From Seleniivibrio woodruffii (GTDB taxonomy: Bacteria; Chrysiogenota; Deferribacteres; Deferribacterales; Geovibrionaceae): a stretch of DNA of 64,000 nt. The position numbers were made by a program, and so were the translations under genes. The DNA is taken from NCBI RefSeq assembly GCF_029267515.1, contig NZ_JAJUIS010000005.1, forward strand, positions 124,001 to 188,000, written 5' to 3'. This document shows positions 9,537 through 19,205 of the stretch, piece by piece; position 1 is the stretch's first letter; the number at the start of each line of letters is the position of its first letter. The notes below the pieces were generated by a model that made no database searches, had not been told where the DNA came from, and saw nothing but the letters and a program-made list of their open reading frames with translations.

Positions 9537-9565
9537 ATAATATAGACAGCCGCCACGCCTGTCAA
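9537..9565 (-). promoter_or_regulatory. Sigma-70 promoter of iscS-mnmA
   Basis: Minus-strand TTGACA (9560-9565), 17 bases, then TATTAT (9537-9542): the same two hexamers and spacing as the cysK promoter. About 43 bases of A+T-rich leader precede the ATG. Confidence 0.7.
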
Positions 9566-9628
9566 GGTTCAGTGAACTATTTAAAACCGCATATGTCTTA
9601 ACATCATAAAACATGAACGGGGGACAGA

Positions 9629-10105
9629 ATGACATTTAAGGCTTCTTTTATTGCGGTTATGATGATGCTCTGCGCATGGGTGGCGCAGGCGGCACAGAAA
9701 GAACCGGAGATACCCTCCGTTGCCGGATGCTCCATTATCGCCGAGCGCTCCGGACGCACCGCACTCACCGAAATTGCATATCTTCACAGAAAACAGATAG
9801 ATGCCAAAGACGCCTATTCCGCAGAATACAAATGCGCGGACGGAAGCCTGTATGTGTGGGCTTCCTTCTCAGAAAACAACCTGAAAGCACAGCAGCTTTA
9901 CAAAGACATGGACGTTAAGATGCCCCAGAGCAAGGTTTTCAGCGACATGAAAAAGATGAAGGTGGACGGCATGAACATTACGAAGGTTCAGGGCATGGGT
10001 ATGGACAACTATTACTTCATGAAGGACACAGGAAACTATTGGGTATCGGTTAAAGACGCCGACAGCATGAAGTATCTGAAAGCGTTTCTGAAATCAATTA
10101 AATAG
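9629..10105 (+). CDS. Secreted protein of unknown function
   Basis: 158 residues. A signal peptide (hydrophobic 8-18, cleavage after VAQAA about residue 22) precedes a mature part of about 136 residues. Two cysteines (GCSIIAERS and YKCADGS) could form a disulfide. The C-terminal part is rich in Met/Lys/Asp (KKMKVDGMNITKVQGMGMDNYYFMKD). I do not recognise the family. GGGGGA stands before the ATG. It runs towards the Rrf2 regulator gene and their 3' ends overlap by 8 bases. It looks like a single-gene unit. Confidence 0.7.
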   Translation: MTFKASFIAVMMMLCAWVAQAAQKEPEIPSVAGCSIIAERSGRTALTEIAYLHRKQIDAKDAYSAEYKCADGSLYVWASFSENNLKAQQLYKDMDVKMPQSKVFSDMKKMKVDGMNITKVQGMGMDNYYFMKDTGNYWVSVKDADSMKYLKAFLKSIK

Positions 10106-10559
10106 TGTAGTTTATCAGACCTTTGGAATTCTGTATTGCTTCCTCGGTCATGGTCTGCATATCCTGAAGGGTTCTGCTGCGCAGAGACAGCGTAAACTCT
10201 TCTGTGAGACCCGTCATAATCAGCCGCACCCCGCACACGGAACTGTCGTCGCAGTATTCGCATTTCGAGCCTGTCTCTTCATAAACGCACGGCACAAGAG
10301 CCAGAGGACCTTCGAGCGCGGAAACCACACGCTCCATGGTTATGGACGAAGGCGGAAACGCAAGCTGATATCCGCCGCCCTTGCCTATCTTGCTGGTGAG
10401 CAGTCCTTCGTTTTTCAGCGTCAGAAGAATTGTTTCAAGGAATTTTTTAGGTATCTTCCCGTGTTCGGCAATCTCAGAGATAAGCAGATACTCGCTGGCA
10501 CCCCTTGATGCCATAAACTGCAATGCTTTCAGCCCGTATACCGTCTTCATAGAGAACAT
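10098..10559 (-). CDS. Rrf2-family transcriptional regulator with a four-Cys motif
   Basis: About 153 residues. The winged-helix part (MKTVYGLKALQFMA, then LISEIAEHGKIPKKFLETILLTLKNEGLL and GKGGGYQLA) is the Rrf2 family pattern seen in IscR, NsrR and CymR. Four cysteines (PC, then KCEYC, then VCGVR) follow the dimer helix and may hold an Fe-S cluster. Start is uncertain: ATG at 10559 has AGGA upstream, but ATG at 10550 or 10583 is possible. Lying near iscS-mnmA and cysK, it might sense Fe-S or cysteine supply. Its targets cannot be read from the sequence. Confidence 0.85.
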   Translation of the reverse strand: MFSMKTVYGLKALQFMASRGASEYLLISEIAEHGKIPKKFLETILLTLKNEGLLTSKIGKGGGYQLAFPPSSITMERVVSALEGPLALVPCVYEETGSKCEYCDDSSVCGVRLIMTGLTEEFTLSLRSRTLQDMQTMTEEAIQNSKGLINYTI

Positions 10560-10768
10560 TTCGCACATCCTGTTTTCATTCAACCAACAAGATATATGTA
10601 TTATATAGAATATTCAACAAAAAAAGGTTAATCGAATAATACGTTATTTTCCATTGTAAATATTACAAAGTTCTCCCAGTCTGTTGCATTATTGCTGCGA
10701 TATTGCACAAAGACGGAGTGTTGACGAGGCTGCTGGACGGGGTCTATCATGCAGAAAGAGGGGAAAAA

Positions 10769-11806
10769 ATGATTAAAGTTGAAAAAGTCAATATATGGGG
10801 AAGAGTAACAAAATGCGCCCACCGCTGCCGCTACTGTTTGCAGGGGGAACAGTCGCAGCCGCTTCTGAACTGGGACACATATGTAAAAACAGTTGAAAGA
10901 TACGTCAGGTGGGGAAATGAGAACGATATGCGCATCGGGTTTGAGCTTGCCGGCAACTTTGACCTTACCCTTGAACAGTATAAAAAATATCTTGAGCTGT
11001 CGTCTCTCTGTGGAAAATTCTCCGACAGCCTCCTTATGGGCGGAATGCGCATGAGAACAGAGGACGAAATGCGCATTTGGCTGGCAGAGCGGCAAGAGAT
11101 GGGGCTTAAAAAAGTGATATTCTCCATGGGCGGCACAGAACAGCACCACGATGCCATGAACAGGCGGAAAGGGGATTTTCAGTATCTGCTTGGCGCACAG
11201 AGAGCCGCGTTCATCCTTGGACTCAGCGTCGAACAGCGGATATTCATCACAAAAGAGAACATGCAATCAATGGACGGACTCTGCCGTGTTCTGGACGATA
11301 TCGGAGTACCGTTCCGGCGTAGTATCTATCCACTGCATTTCCGCGGAAACGCAATGGACATGGAAAATGTACGTCTGGATGAAAACGACGTAAAATGTAT
11401 CCCCGAAAACGTAATGAGATATATGATGCCGGACATGCTCCTTTCAGAAAGGCAGTGGGCAAGTCAGCTTTGCGGTTCAACAGAGCAAAACCCTGAAAAG
11501 ATAGGTTTTTTCCTCTATATGGATACCAAAAACACTGAAAAACTGCTTTCAGGCGACTGCAAAGAAATAATTGAAAGCGCGGGGAAAGAGGTTGCGGAAG
11601 AATATGCAAAAATGCCCACACTGGCGGAACTTTGCAGAAGATATGCTGATACGTCATGCCGAAAAATACACGAGGGAAAGAGCAAGGTATACGCGCTCTG
11701 GTTCGAAAGATACATCGCAGATACTGAAAACGGGGTTACTCCGCGGAAAGCGGCAGTCCTGCACAGCATTTTCCCTGCAAAGAAGTCCGTTATACATAAA
11801 ATCTGA
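10769..11806 (+). CDS. Radical SAM protein of unknown specificity
   Basis: 345 residues. The [4Fe-4S]/SAM motif TKCAHRCRYCLQGE (C16, C20, C23) sits unusually close to the N-terminus, followed by a GFELAGN strand in the barrel. The C-terminal third has scattered cysteines (QLCGS, GDCKE, ELCRRYADTSC) but no clear SPASM array. AGAGGGG before the ATG at 10769 fixes the start. No peptide precursor or partner enzyme is next to it; the next gene is a histidine kinase 67 bases on. Substrate unknown. Confidence 0.85.
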   Translation: MIKVEKVNIWGRVTKCAHRCRYCLQGEQSQPLLNWDTYVKTVERYVRWGNENDMRIGFELAGNFDLTLEQYKKYLELSSLCGKFSDSLLMGGMRMRTEDEMRIWLAERQEMGLKKVIFSMGGTEQHHDAMNRRKGDFQYLLGAQRAAFILGLSVEQRIFITKENMQSMDGLCRVLDDIGVPFRRSIYPLHFRGNAMDMENVRLDENDVKCIPENVMRYMMPDMLLSERQWASQLCGSTEQNPEKIGFFLYMDTKNTEKLLSGDCKEIIESAGKEVAEEYAKMPTLAELCRRYADTSCRKIHEGKSKVYALWFERYIADTENGVTPRKAAVLHSIFPAKKSVIHKI

Positions 11807-11873
11807 ATCGTTCTGTTGTGGCGGCACTTATTATGTTATACTATGACATATATCAACCTCAGCAGAGTGATTT

Positions 11874-13556
11874 GTGAAAAACAGAATAGAAAACAGCGAT
11901 CAATTCCGGAAACTTTATTTTGAAGCTCTGCAATCCAACCCTTATCTGCCTGTCTTATGGATAGATGCGGACAGCCTTATCTTTAAAATCAACAACGCAA
12001 CCGAAATTTATCTTGGGTATACGGAAGAGGAGCTCGTCGGAAAACACATCAGCTTCATCGACGCGGCGAAAAGCGACAGGGAGGTTGACGAGATTTCCTG
12101 CTTTCTCCGCAAGAACATGGTCAACAGGTTCATAACTCAGCACAGAAAAAAGGACGGCTCCCTGGTTGATGTTGAGGTCATACACGGATATCACGTCATC
12201 GACGGCGTCGGCTTCTCCATTAACTACGTTTTCGACATCACCCAGAAGGTTCAGCTTGAAAAAGACCTCATGAAAGCCGTTGACGAAAAAACCGCCGCAC
12301 TGTCAAAAAAGATAGATGAACTGGAACGCTCCAAAGAGTTGGCGCGCCACAACGAAGAGATGTTCATAAACGCTTTCCGCACCAGTCAGGACGCCATAAA
12401 CCTTAACGACATAGAGACCGGAATATATATTCAGGTGAACGAAGGCTTTTCAAAGATAATGGGCTACAGCACCGAAGACGTGGTGGGAAAATCGTCCATA
12501 GAGCTTAATATCTGGAAAAATCCCGAAGACAGAAAACAGCTCATTGATGCCGTTAAAAAATACGGTTTCTGCCACAACCACGAGGCGGACTTTGTCCGCA
12601 GAGACGGTTCCATAGTACACGGTATAATGTCCGCCAGTATTCAGGAATACAGAGGCAGAAAGGTTCTGCTGAACGTTTCAAAGGACATAACACGCATAAA
12701 AAAGCTGGAAAACGAGCTGAAAGAGCTGAACAGCAGACTGAGAACCCGTGTCGAGGAAGAGGTCGCAGTAATCCGCAAGCAGCAGGAGATTATCTTTGAA
12801 CAGAAGAAACTTGCGGACATGGGGATGATGATAAACGCCATAGCCCACCAGTGGCGGCAGCCGCTGAACATCATAGGGCTTATGACCCAGAATCTCGCCG
12901 ACTGCTACCGCGACAAAACCCTTACAGCCGACGACGTGGACGAGTTTGAAGAGAAACAACTGGGCACACTGGACTATCTCTCATCCACCATCGACGATTT
13001 CCGCACCTTCTTCAAACCGGACGACAAAGAGAGCGAATTCGACGCTAGCAATGAGATAATCGCACTTCTCCGGCTGGTGGAAATTCAGATGCTGGCAAAG
13101 GGCATAAAGCCTTACGTTTCGTATGTCAGTCCAACAAAAAAGCTGGACAGCGTGAGCATCGGGGAGATACCGAGATCCGTCAACGCCGAAACCGTTGTGA
13201 AGGGGTACAGAGGCGAATTTAAACAGGTTATCACCAATCTGGTGTATAACTCGATCTATGCAATTGAGGAGCGGCTGAAAGAGGGCAAAAACCGCGAAGG
13301 CTTCATACATATCAGGATAAAAAGAGCAAAGAACCTCGTCACCATAAATATCGAAGACACAGGCGGAGGCATAGACGAAGAGATTAAACCGCATGTCTTC
13401 AACCCGTATTTCACCACGAAAACCGACGGAAAAGGCACAGGACTTGGGCTTTATCTGGCGAAACTCATAATCCACAACCATATGAACGGCACCATAACCG
13501 TAAGCAACACGCCTCTGGGCGCTGATTTCGAAATTATCCTTCCCGCCGTCGATTAA
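11874..13556 (+). CDS. Cytosolic PAS-PAS sensor histidine kinase (HQWRQPLN type)
   Basis: 560 residues and no membrane segment. First PAS domain about 20-125 (LWIDADSLIF, then DGSLVDVEVIHGYH), short coiled coil, second PAS about 165-275 (NLNDIETGIYIQVNEGFSKIMGYS), coiled coil, then the phospho-acceptor H325 in AIAHQWRQPLN and an ATPase domain with NLVYNSI, DTGGGI and GKGTGLGLY. An unusual stretch about residues 410-445 (VSPTKKLDSVSIGEIPRS) lies just before the N box. Start is GTG with a weak site. No response regulator is adjacent, so it is an orphan kinase. Confidence 0.88.
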   Translation: MKNRIENSDQFRKLYFEALQSNPYLPVLWIDADSLIFKINNATEIYLGYTEEELVGKHISFIDAAKSDREVDEISCFLRKNMVNRFITQHRKKDGSLVDVEVIHGYHVIDGVGFSINYVFDITQKVQLEKDLMKAVDEKTAALSKKIDELERSKELARHNEEMFINAFRTSQDAINLNDIETGIYIQVNEGFSKIMGYSTEDVVGKSSIELNIWKNPEDRKQLIDAVKKYGFCHNHEADFVRRDGSIVHGIMSASIQEYRGRKVLLNVSKDITRIKKLENELKELNSRLRTRVEEEVAVIRKQQEIIFEQKKLADMGMMINAIAHQWRQPLNIIGLMTQNLADCYRDKTLTADDVDEFEEKQLGTLDYLSSTIDDFRTFFKPDDKESEFDASNEIIALLRLVEIQMLAKGIKPYVSYVSPTKKLDSVSIGEIPRSVNAETVVKGYRGEFKQVITNLVYNSIYAIEERLKEGKNREGFIHIRIKRAKNLVTINIEDTGGGIDEEIKPHVFNPYFTTKTDGKGTGLGLYLAKLIIHNHMNGTITVSNTPLGADFEIILPAVD

Positions 13557-13597
13557 AAATCATTTTAAGCCCTGTTGACGCATTATAATTTACATAC

Positions 13598-13608
13598 TAA
13601 CCTAGTTA
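13598..13608. promoter_or_regulatory. Possible operator in front of the RND pump operon
   Basis: TAAC-CTA-GTTA, a perfect 4-3-4 inverted repeat, with partly matching flanks ACTA and ATAGT. It lies 38 bases before the adaptor gene. Short palindromes of this kind are bound by MarR or TetR family repressors, but none is encoded next to it. Weak evidence. Confidence 0.3.
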
Positions 13609-13645
13609 TAGTAGCGATTATCACGGAGCCTGGCTGGAGCGGAAC

Positions 13646-14836
13646 ATGAAATTTTTCAGAAATATTTTACTTATTTTGTCAATACTTTCTCTGGCTGCCT
13701 GCGGCGGCGAAAAGAAACAGGAGACCCGCAAACCGCTGTCTGTAAGAGTTTCACCAGTAAAGCAAGTTGACGATACATACAAAATTAGCGCATCCGGTGT
13801 GATAACCTCACAGGATAACCCTTCAAAGGTATCGTTCATGGTGAGCGGACGGGTGATTAAGGCTATTCCCAGAGAGGGTGACTACGTTCGGGCTGGGCAG
13901 GTTCTGGCGGAGCTTGAGGCGGCAGATTACAAAAGCAGTCTGGACAAGGCGAACGCCGCCGCCGACATGGCACAGGCGGCATATATGAAAGCAAAATCCC
14001 CGGCACGCGCCGAGCAGCTTGCACAGGCGAAGATAGCATATGACAGAGCTGCTGACGAGTACAGCCGGATGAAAATGCTTTATGACAACAAGAGCCTAGC
14101 ACCCAACGACTTTGAAAAGTTTCAGGCGGCATATGAATCGGCAAAGCAGCAGTATGATATGGCGAAAACAGGCGCACAGCCTGAGGACAAGGCACAGGCG
14201 AAAGCCGGATATGAACAGGCTATGGCATATGTCAGCATCGCACGGAAGGCGCTGAACGACACTGTGCTTAAAGCCCCTGTAAGCGGGTTTGTGACAAAGC
14301 GCCTCTGCGAAGCGGGGGAAACCATACAGGCGGGCTATCCCGTGTTTGAGATATCGCCTCTGGATCCTGTTGAAGTGAACGCAGGTATAGCTGAAACGGA
14401 TATCCGTTTTGCATCCGTTGGTCAGGCGGCTCAGGTTTCAGTTCCTGCACTTGCCGATAAAAAATTCAGCGGAACAGTCCGCGTGATAAACGTTTCCGCG
14501 GATCCCGCCACCAGAACCTATATGACGAGAATCACAGTGCCCAACCCCGACAAAATACTGCGTCTGGGGATGGTGGCTGAGATCACGATAGATACGAAAC
14601 AGCCGTTCAAAGCAATGACGGTGCCTCTTAACGCTGTCCTGCGCGACCCGCAGGGCGCAGCCATTGTCTACGTCTATTATCCTGACAAAAAGAAGGCGTA
14701 TTCAAAGCAGGTGGAAACAGGCTCGGTATACGGACAGGAGGCTGTCATAAAATCAGGTCTTAAAGGTAACGAGCTTATTGTAATCGCCGGACAAAACAAA
14801 CTTGCCGACGGGCTGGATGTCAGCCCTGTTAAATAG
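13646..14836 (+). CDS. RND efflux periplasmic adaptor lipoprotein (AcrA/MexA family)
   Basis: 396 residues. Lipoprotein signal with lipobox SLAAC (lipidated C19). Then a beta-barrel and lipoyl half (VSFMVSGRVIKAIPREGDYVRAGQVLAEL), a long helical hairpin (residues about 85-200, Ala/Gln-rich) and the second lipoyl half (LKAPVSGFVTKRLCEAGETIQAGYPVF). It joins the inner-membrane pump encoded 9 bases downstream to the outer-membrane channel fused to that pump. Substrate not predictable. Confidence 0.92.
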   Translation: MKFFRNILLILSILSLAACGGEKKQETRKPLSVRVSPVKQVDDTYKISASGVITSQDNPSKVSFMVSGRVIKAIPREGDYVRAGQVLAELEAADYKSSLDKANAAADMAQAAYMKAKSPARAEQLAQAKIAYDRAADEYSRMKMLYDNKSLAPNDFEKFQAAYESAKQQYDMAKTGAQPEDKAQAKAGYEQAMAYVSIARKALNDTVLKAPVSGFVTKRLCEAGETIQAGYPVFEISPLDPVEVNAGIAETDIRFASVGQAAQVSVPALADKKFSGTVRVINVSADPATRTYMTRITVPNPDKILRLGMVAEITIDTKQPFKAMTVPLNAVLRDPQGAAIVYVYYPDKKKAYSKQVETGSVYGQEAVIKSGLKGNELIVIAGQNKLADGLDVSPVK

Positions 14837-14845
14837 AGGTTTGTC

Positions 14846-17800
14846 ATGAACCTCGTAAAATCATCGCTGAAATACCCATCAGTCGCGCTTTTCATGGCGT
14901 TTCTGCTGCTCTGCACCGGATTGTATGCGTTCTTTACCATGCCAAAGACCGAAGACCCGTCCATCACTATCCGCACCGGACTTGTAATAGCGTCATACCC
15001 CGGCGCAACCACCGAAGAGGTTGAAAAGCAGGTTACGAAGGTGCTTGAAAAGCACATCTTCAAATATCAGGAGGTCTACAAGGCTAAGACCTATTCCACC
15101 AGCCGCCCCGGCATTGTCATAATCAACGTGGAACTGGAGGACAGCGTTAAAAACGCAGACCTGTTCTGGGCGGAACTCCGCCACGAGATGAACGAAGCCG
15201 CTTTCACGGAGCTTCCGCGCGGGGTGCGCGGGGTTATGGTGGTGTCGGATTTCGGCGACACTGTGGCGATGCTCATTGCAGTCCACGGCGAAAACTACAC
15301 ATACGCACAGCTTAAAGACTATGCCGACAGGATTCAGGACGAGATGCGCACAGTGCGGGAAGTGGGCAAGCTGGCGCTTTACGGCGACAAAGAGGAACAG
15401 ATACGCATCACTGGCGACCTGAAACGGATGGCGCAATTCTCAGTTACGCCCTCCGCCATGATTCAAACGGTGCAGGCGCACAACGTAACAGGCGCGGCAG
15501 GCACTCTGGACACTGACACAACATCCGTACCCGTTAAGACAAACGGCGAATACGCATCCCTTGACGACATACGCAATACGCTGATAAACGTGTCCCCGAC
15601 AGGTCAGCCTCTTTATGTCAGAGACATAGCCGACGTTACGAGAACCTACGAAGATTCTGATTTTAAGGTGCGCTACGACGGGAAGCCCTGTGTGATAATC
15701 TCCGTTGAGATGCAGAAGGGCAACAACATCGTGAAGCTGGGCGAAAGCCTTTCGGGTGTGTTCGACAGGCTGAACAGAATCCTCCCCCCAGACATAAAGC
15801 TGGATCTCATAGCCGACCAGCCGCAGGTGGTTTCCGACAGGATGGAGTCCCTCACTCACGAATTTCTTCTGGCGATAGCCTCAGTAATAATCGTAACAAT
15901 AATACTTCTCCCAATCAGAGTCGCCCTTATAGCGGCTCTTGCCATACCTGTAACACTGCTGACAACAATTGCGATGATGAACTTCTTCGACATAGCGCTC
16001 CATCAGGTGTCCATCGCGTCCCTTATCCTTGTGCTGGGCATAGTGGTTGACGACGCCATAGTGATAGCCGACAACTACGTCGATCTGCTAGACAGAAAGG
16101 TGACGGGGGAAGAGGTGGGCTGGCGCGCTGTCGGCGAGGTGCTGATTCCCGTTCTGACAGCCACCGTAACCATCATCTGCGCGTTCCTGCCGATGCTGAT
16201 TCTGACAGGTTCCGTGGGCGAGTTCATACAGGCGTTGCCGCTCACCGTAACCATAGCTCTCACAACGTCTTTCATCGTGGCGACCATGCTCACCCCAATA
16301 ATCTGCCGTTTCTTCATCAAAAAGGGACTGCACTCTGAAACCAAAGAGAAAAAATTCAGCCTTCTGGACTCCTTACAGTCCATGTACGGTCAGAACATGC
16401 GCTTTTTCATGCGCTATAAATCATTAGCCATAACCATCGGCATAGTCTCATTTGCCTGCGGGCTTTACCTCTACATGCACATCCCGCAGGAGTTCTTCCC
16501 GTCCGCGGAACGCAATCAGTTCACCATAGACGTGTGGATGCCGCAGGGCACCAAAACCGACAGCACCGACGAAGCCGTTGCCAGCATCGAAAATATCCTT
16601 AAAGACACGTCGGGCGTTAAGCATTACGCTTCGTTCATAGGGCAGAGCGCGCCGCGTTTCTACTATAACGTAAACCCCCAGCAGCCGGACACAGCTTATG
16701 CTCAGATAATCGTAAACACCGAATCGGTGGAAGCCACAAAGAAACTGGTTGGCAGTCTGAGCGGCGAGCTTGACAGGGAGATACCCGAAGCGCTCGTGCT
16801 GGTGAAGGAACTGCAGCAGGGACAGCAGATGGAGGCACCTATAGAGGTGCGTATCTCAGGCTATGACCTGCCGACACTCAAGAAAACCGCAGAGGACGTT
16901 TCTGAAATAATGCGCAAAGTTCCATACAGCAGAGACATATACACCAACTATTTCAACGATTCAGGTATGGCTGACGTGCAGGTGAACAACGAGCTTGCAA
17001 ACCGCCTCGGTGTTACGAACTACGGCGTATCCGGTACTCTGGATGCCGCTCTGGACGGGCAGATAATCAGCATCTACCACGAGGGCGACAGAACCATCCC
17101 CATAATATTCAGGCTGCCGGAGGACAAACGCAAATCCTTCGGCGATATCAGCGATTCATACGTTGCGTCCTCCGTTACGGGCAAAGGGATAGCCGTTAAG
17201 GCGTTTGCCGACATCAGACCCGAATGGCAGACAAGCCGTCTTGTGCGGCGCAACGGCGTGCGCACCATAACAATCAACGCGTTCATCAGGAAGGGGCACT
17301 ATGCCTCGGAGATGCTGAACGAAATCCGACCTGAAATAGAGCGGCTCAACCTGCCGGAAGGCTATAAAATAAGCTACGGCGGCGAAAACTCCAATCAGGA
17401 GGAGACCATGCCGCAGATGATAAAGGCGCTGGGCATAAGCCTTCTTGCAATATTCATCGTAATGCTGGTGCAGTTCCGCAATTTCAGCGAACCGCTTATA
17501 GTAATGTCGTCGATACCTCTCTCCATCCTTGGTGCAATGGCGGGGCTTTTCATAACGGGCAACCCGTTCGGCTTCACCGCCTTTATGGGTGTGATAAGCC
17601 TGAGCGGCATAGTGGTCAGAAACTCCATCATACTGGTGGACTACATAAAAGACCGGATTGCGGAGGGGCACCCCATCGAGCTTGCAGCTATGGAGGCGGG
17701 ACAGCGCAGACTGCGCCCCATCTTCCTTACGACGATGGCGGCAGCGGTTGGAGTTATTCCCATGATACTCTCCGGATCGACCCTGTGGAGTCCCCTTGCA

Positions 17801-19204
17801 AGCGTTATGGCTGTGGGGCTGATATTCTCCATGTTCTTCACACTGCTTGTGGTGCCCGTGCTTTATGTCATTGTTATGACTAAGAAATCAAAAAATATCA
17901 CGGCTGCCGTAATCGCCCTCTTCCTGCTGGCACCCGCCGCACACGCGGAAACTATAAATATGACACTGGAACAGGCGCTGGCAGCGGCAATGGAAAACAG
18001 CCGCGTGATAAAGATAGCCAAGGCTCGAATAGATGAGGCGGAGGGCAAGTTGACAGGCGCGCAGGCGGATTACTTTCCGCAGGTGAGGATATCCGGTTCG
18101 TACACAGACACGCTTCAGGACAATCTGGCGGTCATTCCAGCAGGCGACCTTGGTTCCGTGGCTGGTTTCTCACTTCCAGCATCTGACTATGACATAGACT
18201 CATCCGGCGGCACTGCAATGGCATATGGCATAATCGCACAGCCGCTCACCCAGCTTCTCAGGATAAAAGAGAACGTCGGCGCAGCGAACGCAGACAAAAA
18301 AATATCAGAAGCCGATATGAAAAAAGCCCGCAGCGAGATAGCTTATGCGGTGAAAAACCTCTATTACGGACTTCTTATAGCAGACGCACAGAAATCTGCG
18401 GCACAGGCAGGACAGAACGCCGCACAGCTCGCCCTGAAAGAGGCGCAGGATGGAGTGAATTCCGGCAGTGTCCTCGATGTTGCGGTCATTGAGGCACGGG
18501 CGGCGCTTCTGCAAAGCAGACAAAACCTGATGGCGGCGCAGAACAGTTATGAAAACTATAACGCAGACCTCAACACCCTGACAGGACAGCCAGCGGGCAC
18601 CTTTATTGTTCCATCGGAAGTAACTCAGGAGTTCGCAGAGACAGCCAGCCGTAGGGAATACATGGACATGGCTGCGGCTTCCAACCCCGACGTGCTGGCG
18701 GCGAAAGAGACTCTGGCAAAAGCGCGCCACGGGCAGAAAGCCGCGGTTTACGAATACATACCCGACGTTACCCTGTTTGCGGCGGACATATATACAGACG
18801 GCGTTTCATACCTTAACGACAACATAACCGTGGTCGGGGTGAAAATGGACTGGAATATTCTTGACTGGGGTAAAAAGCGCGGGAACAAAATATCACGCGA
18901 TTCTCAGGCGGCTCAGGCATCCCAGAATCTTCTGAGGGTGCGGGAACAGACGAAAGCTGACATCATAAAGGCATATAACAGGATACGGCAGACTGAGCAG
19001 ATGACGGAAGTTGCGGGGGAAGCGTTGAAACTAAGCGAGGAGCAACTCAGGATAAACGCGGACAGATACGCCGCTGGAGTTATAAGCGAGGCGGCATACG
19101 CTAAGGCGCAGGCGTATGTTGAAAAGGCGCGGGCGGAAAGCATCGGTGCAGAGCTTAACTATCTGCTTGCAATAGACAATATCGACAAGCTCACTGCAAA
19201 ATAA
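14846..19204 (+). CDS. RND inner-membrane transporter fused in frame to a TolC-type outer-membrane channel
   Basis: 1452 residues in one uninterrupted frame. Residues 1 to about 1010 are a full AcrB/HAE1-like pump: N-terminal helix, periplasmic loops, helix-4 LGIVVDDAIVIADNYVD and the last helix FSMFFTLLVVPVLYVIV. Residues 1011-1034 (MTKKSKN, a hydrophobic core, then APAAHA) look like a signal peptide with a cleavage site AHA/ET before E1035. The rest (about 418 residues) is a TolC-fold channel with two coiled-coil repeats. The internal Met codon (17876) has no ribosome site. Cleavage by signal peptidase would free the channel into the periplasm. The adaptor is the gene upstream. Usual lengths are about 1030 and 450. 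Confidence 0.88.
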   Translation: MNLVKSSLKYPSVALFMAFLLLCTGLYAFFTMPKTEDPSITIRTGLVIASYPGATTEEVEKQVTKVLEKHIFKYQEVYKAKTYSTSRPGIVIINVELEDSVKNADLFWAELRHEMNEAAFTELPRGVRGVMVVSDFGDTVAMLIAVHGENYTYAQLKDYADRIQDEMRTVREVGKLALYGDKEEQIRITGDLKRMAQFSVTPSAMIQTVQAHNVTGAAGTLDTDTTSVPVKTNGEYASLDDIRNTLINVSPTGQPLYVRDIADVTRTYEDSDFKVRYDGKPCVIISVEMQKGNNIVKLGESLSGVFDRLNRILPPDIKLDLIADQPQVVSDRMESLTHEFLLAIASVIIVTIILLPIRVALIAALAIPVTLLTTIAMMNFFDIALHQVSIASLILVLGIVVDDAIVIADNYVDLLDRKVTGEEVGWRAVGEVLIPVLTATVTIICAFLPMLILTGSVGEFIQALPLTVTIALTTSFIVATMLTPIICRFFIKKGLHSETKEKKFSLLDSLQSMYGQNMRFFMRYKSLAITIGIVSFACGLYLYMHIPQEFFPSAERNQFTIDVWMPQGTKTDSTDEAVASIENILKDTSGVKHYASFIGQSAPRFYYNVNPQQPDTAYAQIIVNTESVEATKKLVGSLSGELDREIPEALVLVKELQQGQQMEAPIEVRISGYDLPTLKKTAEDVSEIMRKVPYSRDIYTNYFNDSGMADVQVNNELANRLGVTNYGVSGTLDAALDGQIISIYHEGDRTIPIIFRLPEDKRKSFGDISDSYVASSVTGKGIAVKAFADIRPEWQTSRLVRRNGVRTITINAFIRKGHYASEMLNEIRPEIERLNLPEGYKISYGGENSNQEETMPQMIKALGISLLAIFIVMLVQFRNFSEPLIVMSSIPLSILGAMAGLFITGNPFGFTAFMGVISLSGIVVRNSIILVDYIKDRIAEGHPIELAAMEAGQRRLRPIFLTTMAAAVGVIPMILSGSTLWSPLASVMAVGLIFSMFFTLLVVPVLYVIVMTKKSKNITAAVIALFLLAPAAHAETINMTLEQALAAAMENSRVIKIAKARIDEAEGKLTGAQADYFPQVRISGSYTDTLQDNLAVIPAGDLGSVAGFSLPASDYDIDSSGGTAMAYGIIAQPLTQLLRIKENVGAANADKKISEADMKKARSEIAYAVKNLYYGLLIADAQKSAAQAGQNAAQLALKEAQDGVNSGSVLDVAVIEARAALLQSRQNLMAAQNSYENYNADLNTLTGQPAGTFIVPSEVTQEFAETASRREYMDMAAASNPDVLAAKETLAKARHGQKAAVYEYIPDVTLFAADIYTDGVSYLNDNITVVGVKMDWNILDWGKKRGNKISRDSQAAQASQNLLRVREQTKADIIKAYNRIRQTEQMTEVAGEALKLSEEQLRINADRYAAGVISEAAYAKAQAYVEKARAESIGAELNYLLAIDNIDKLTAK

Positions 19205-19205
19205 C

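Noticed and set aside
10628-11266. 212-codon minus-strand reading frame opposite the radical SAM gene
   Set aside because: It is a mirror of a well-supported gene and its protein shows no domain pattern.
17876-19204. Separate tolC gene starting at the internal ATG 17876
   Set aside because: There is no ribosome site upstream and the frame is continuous with the pump, so a fusion is the direct reading; an error in the sequence remains possible.
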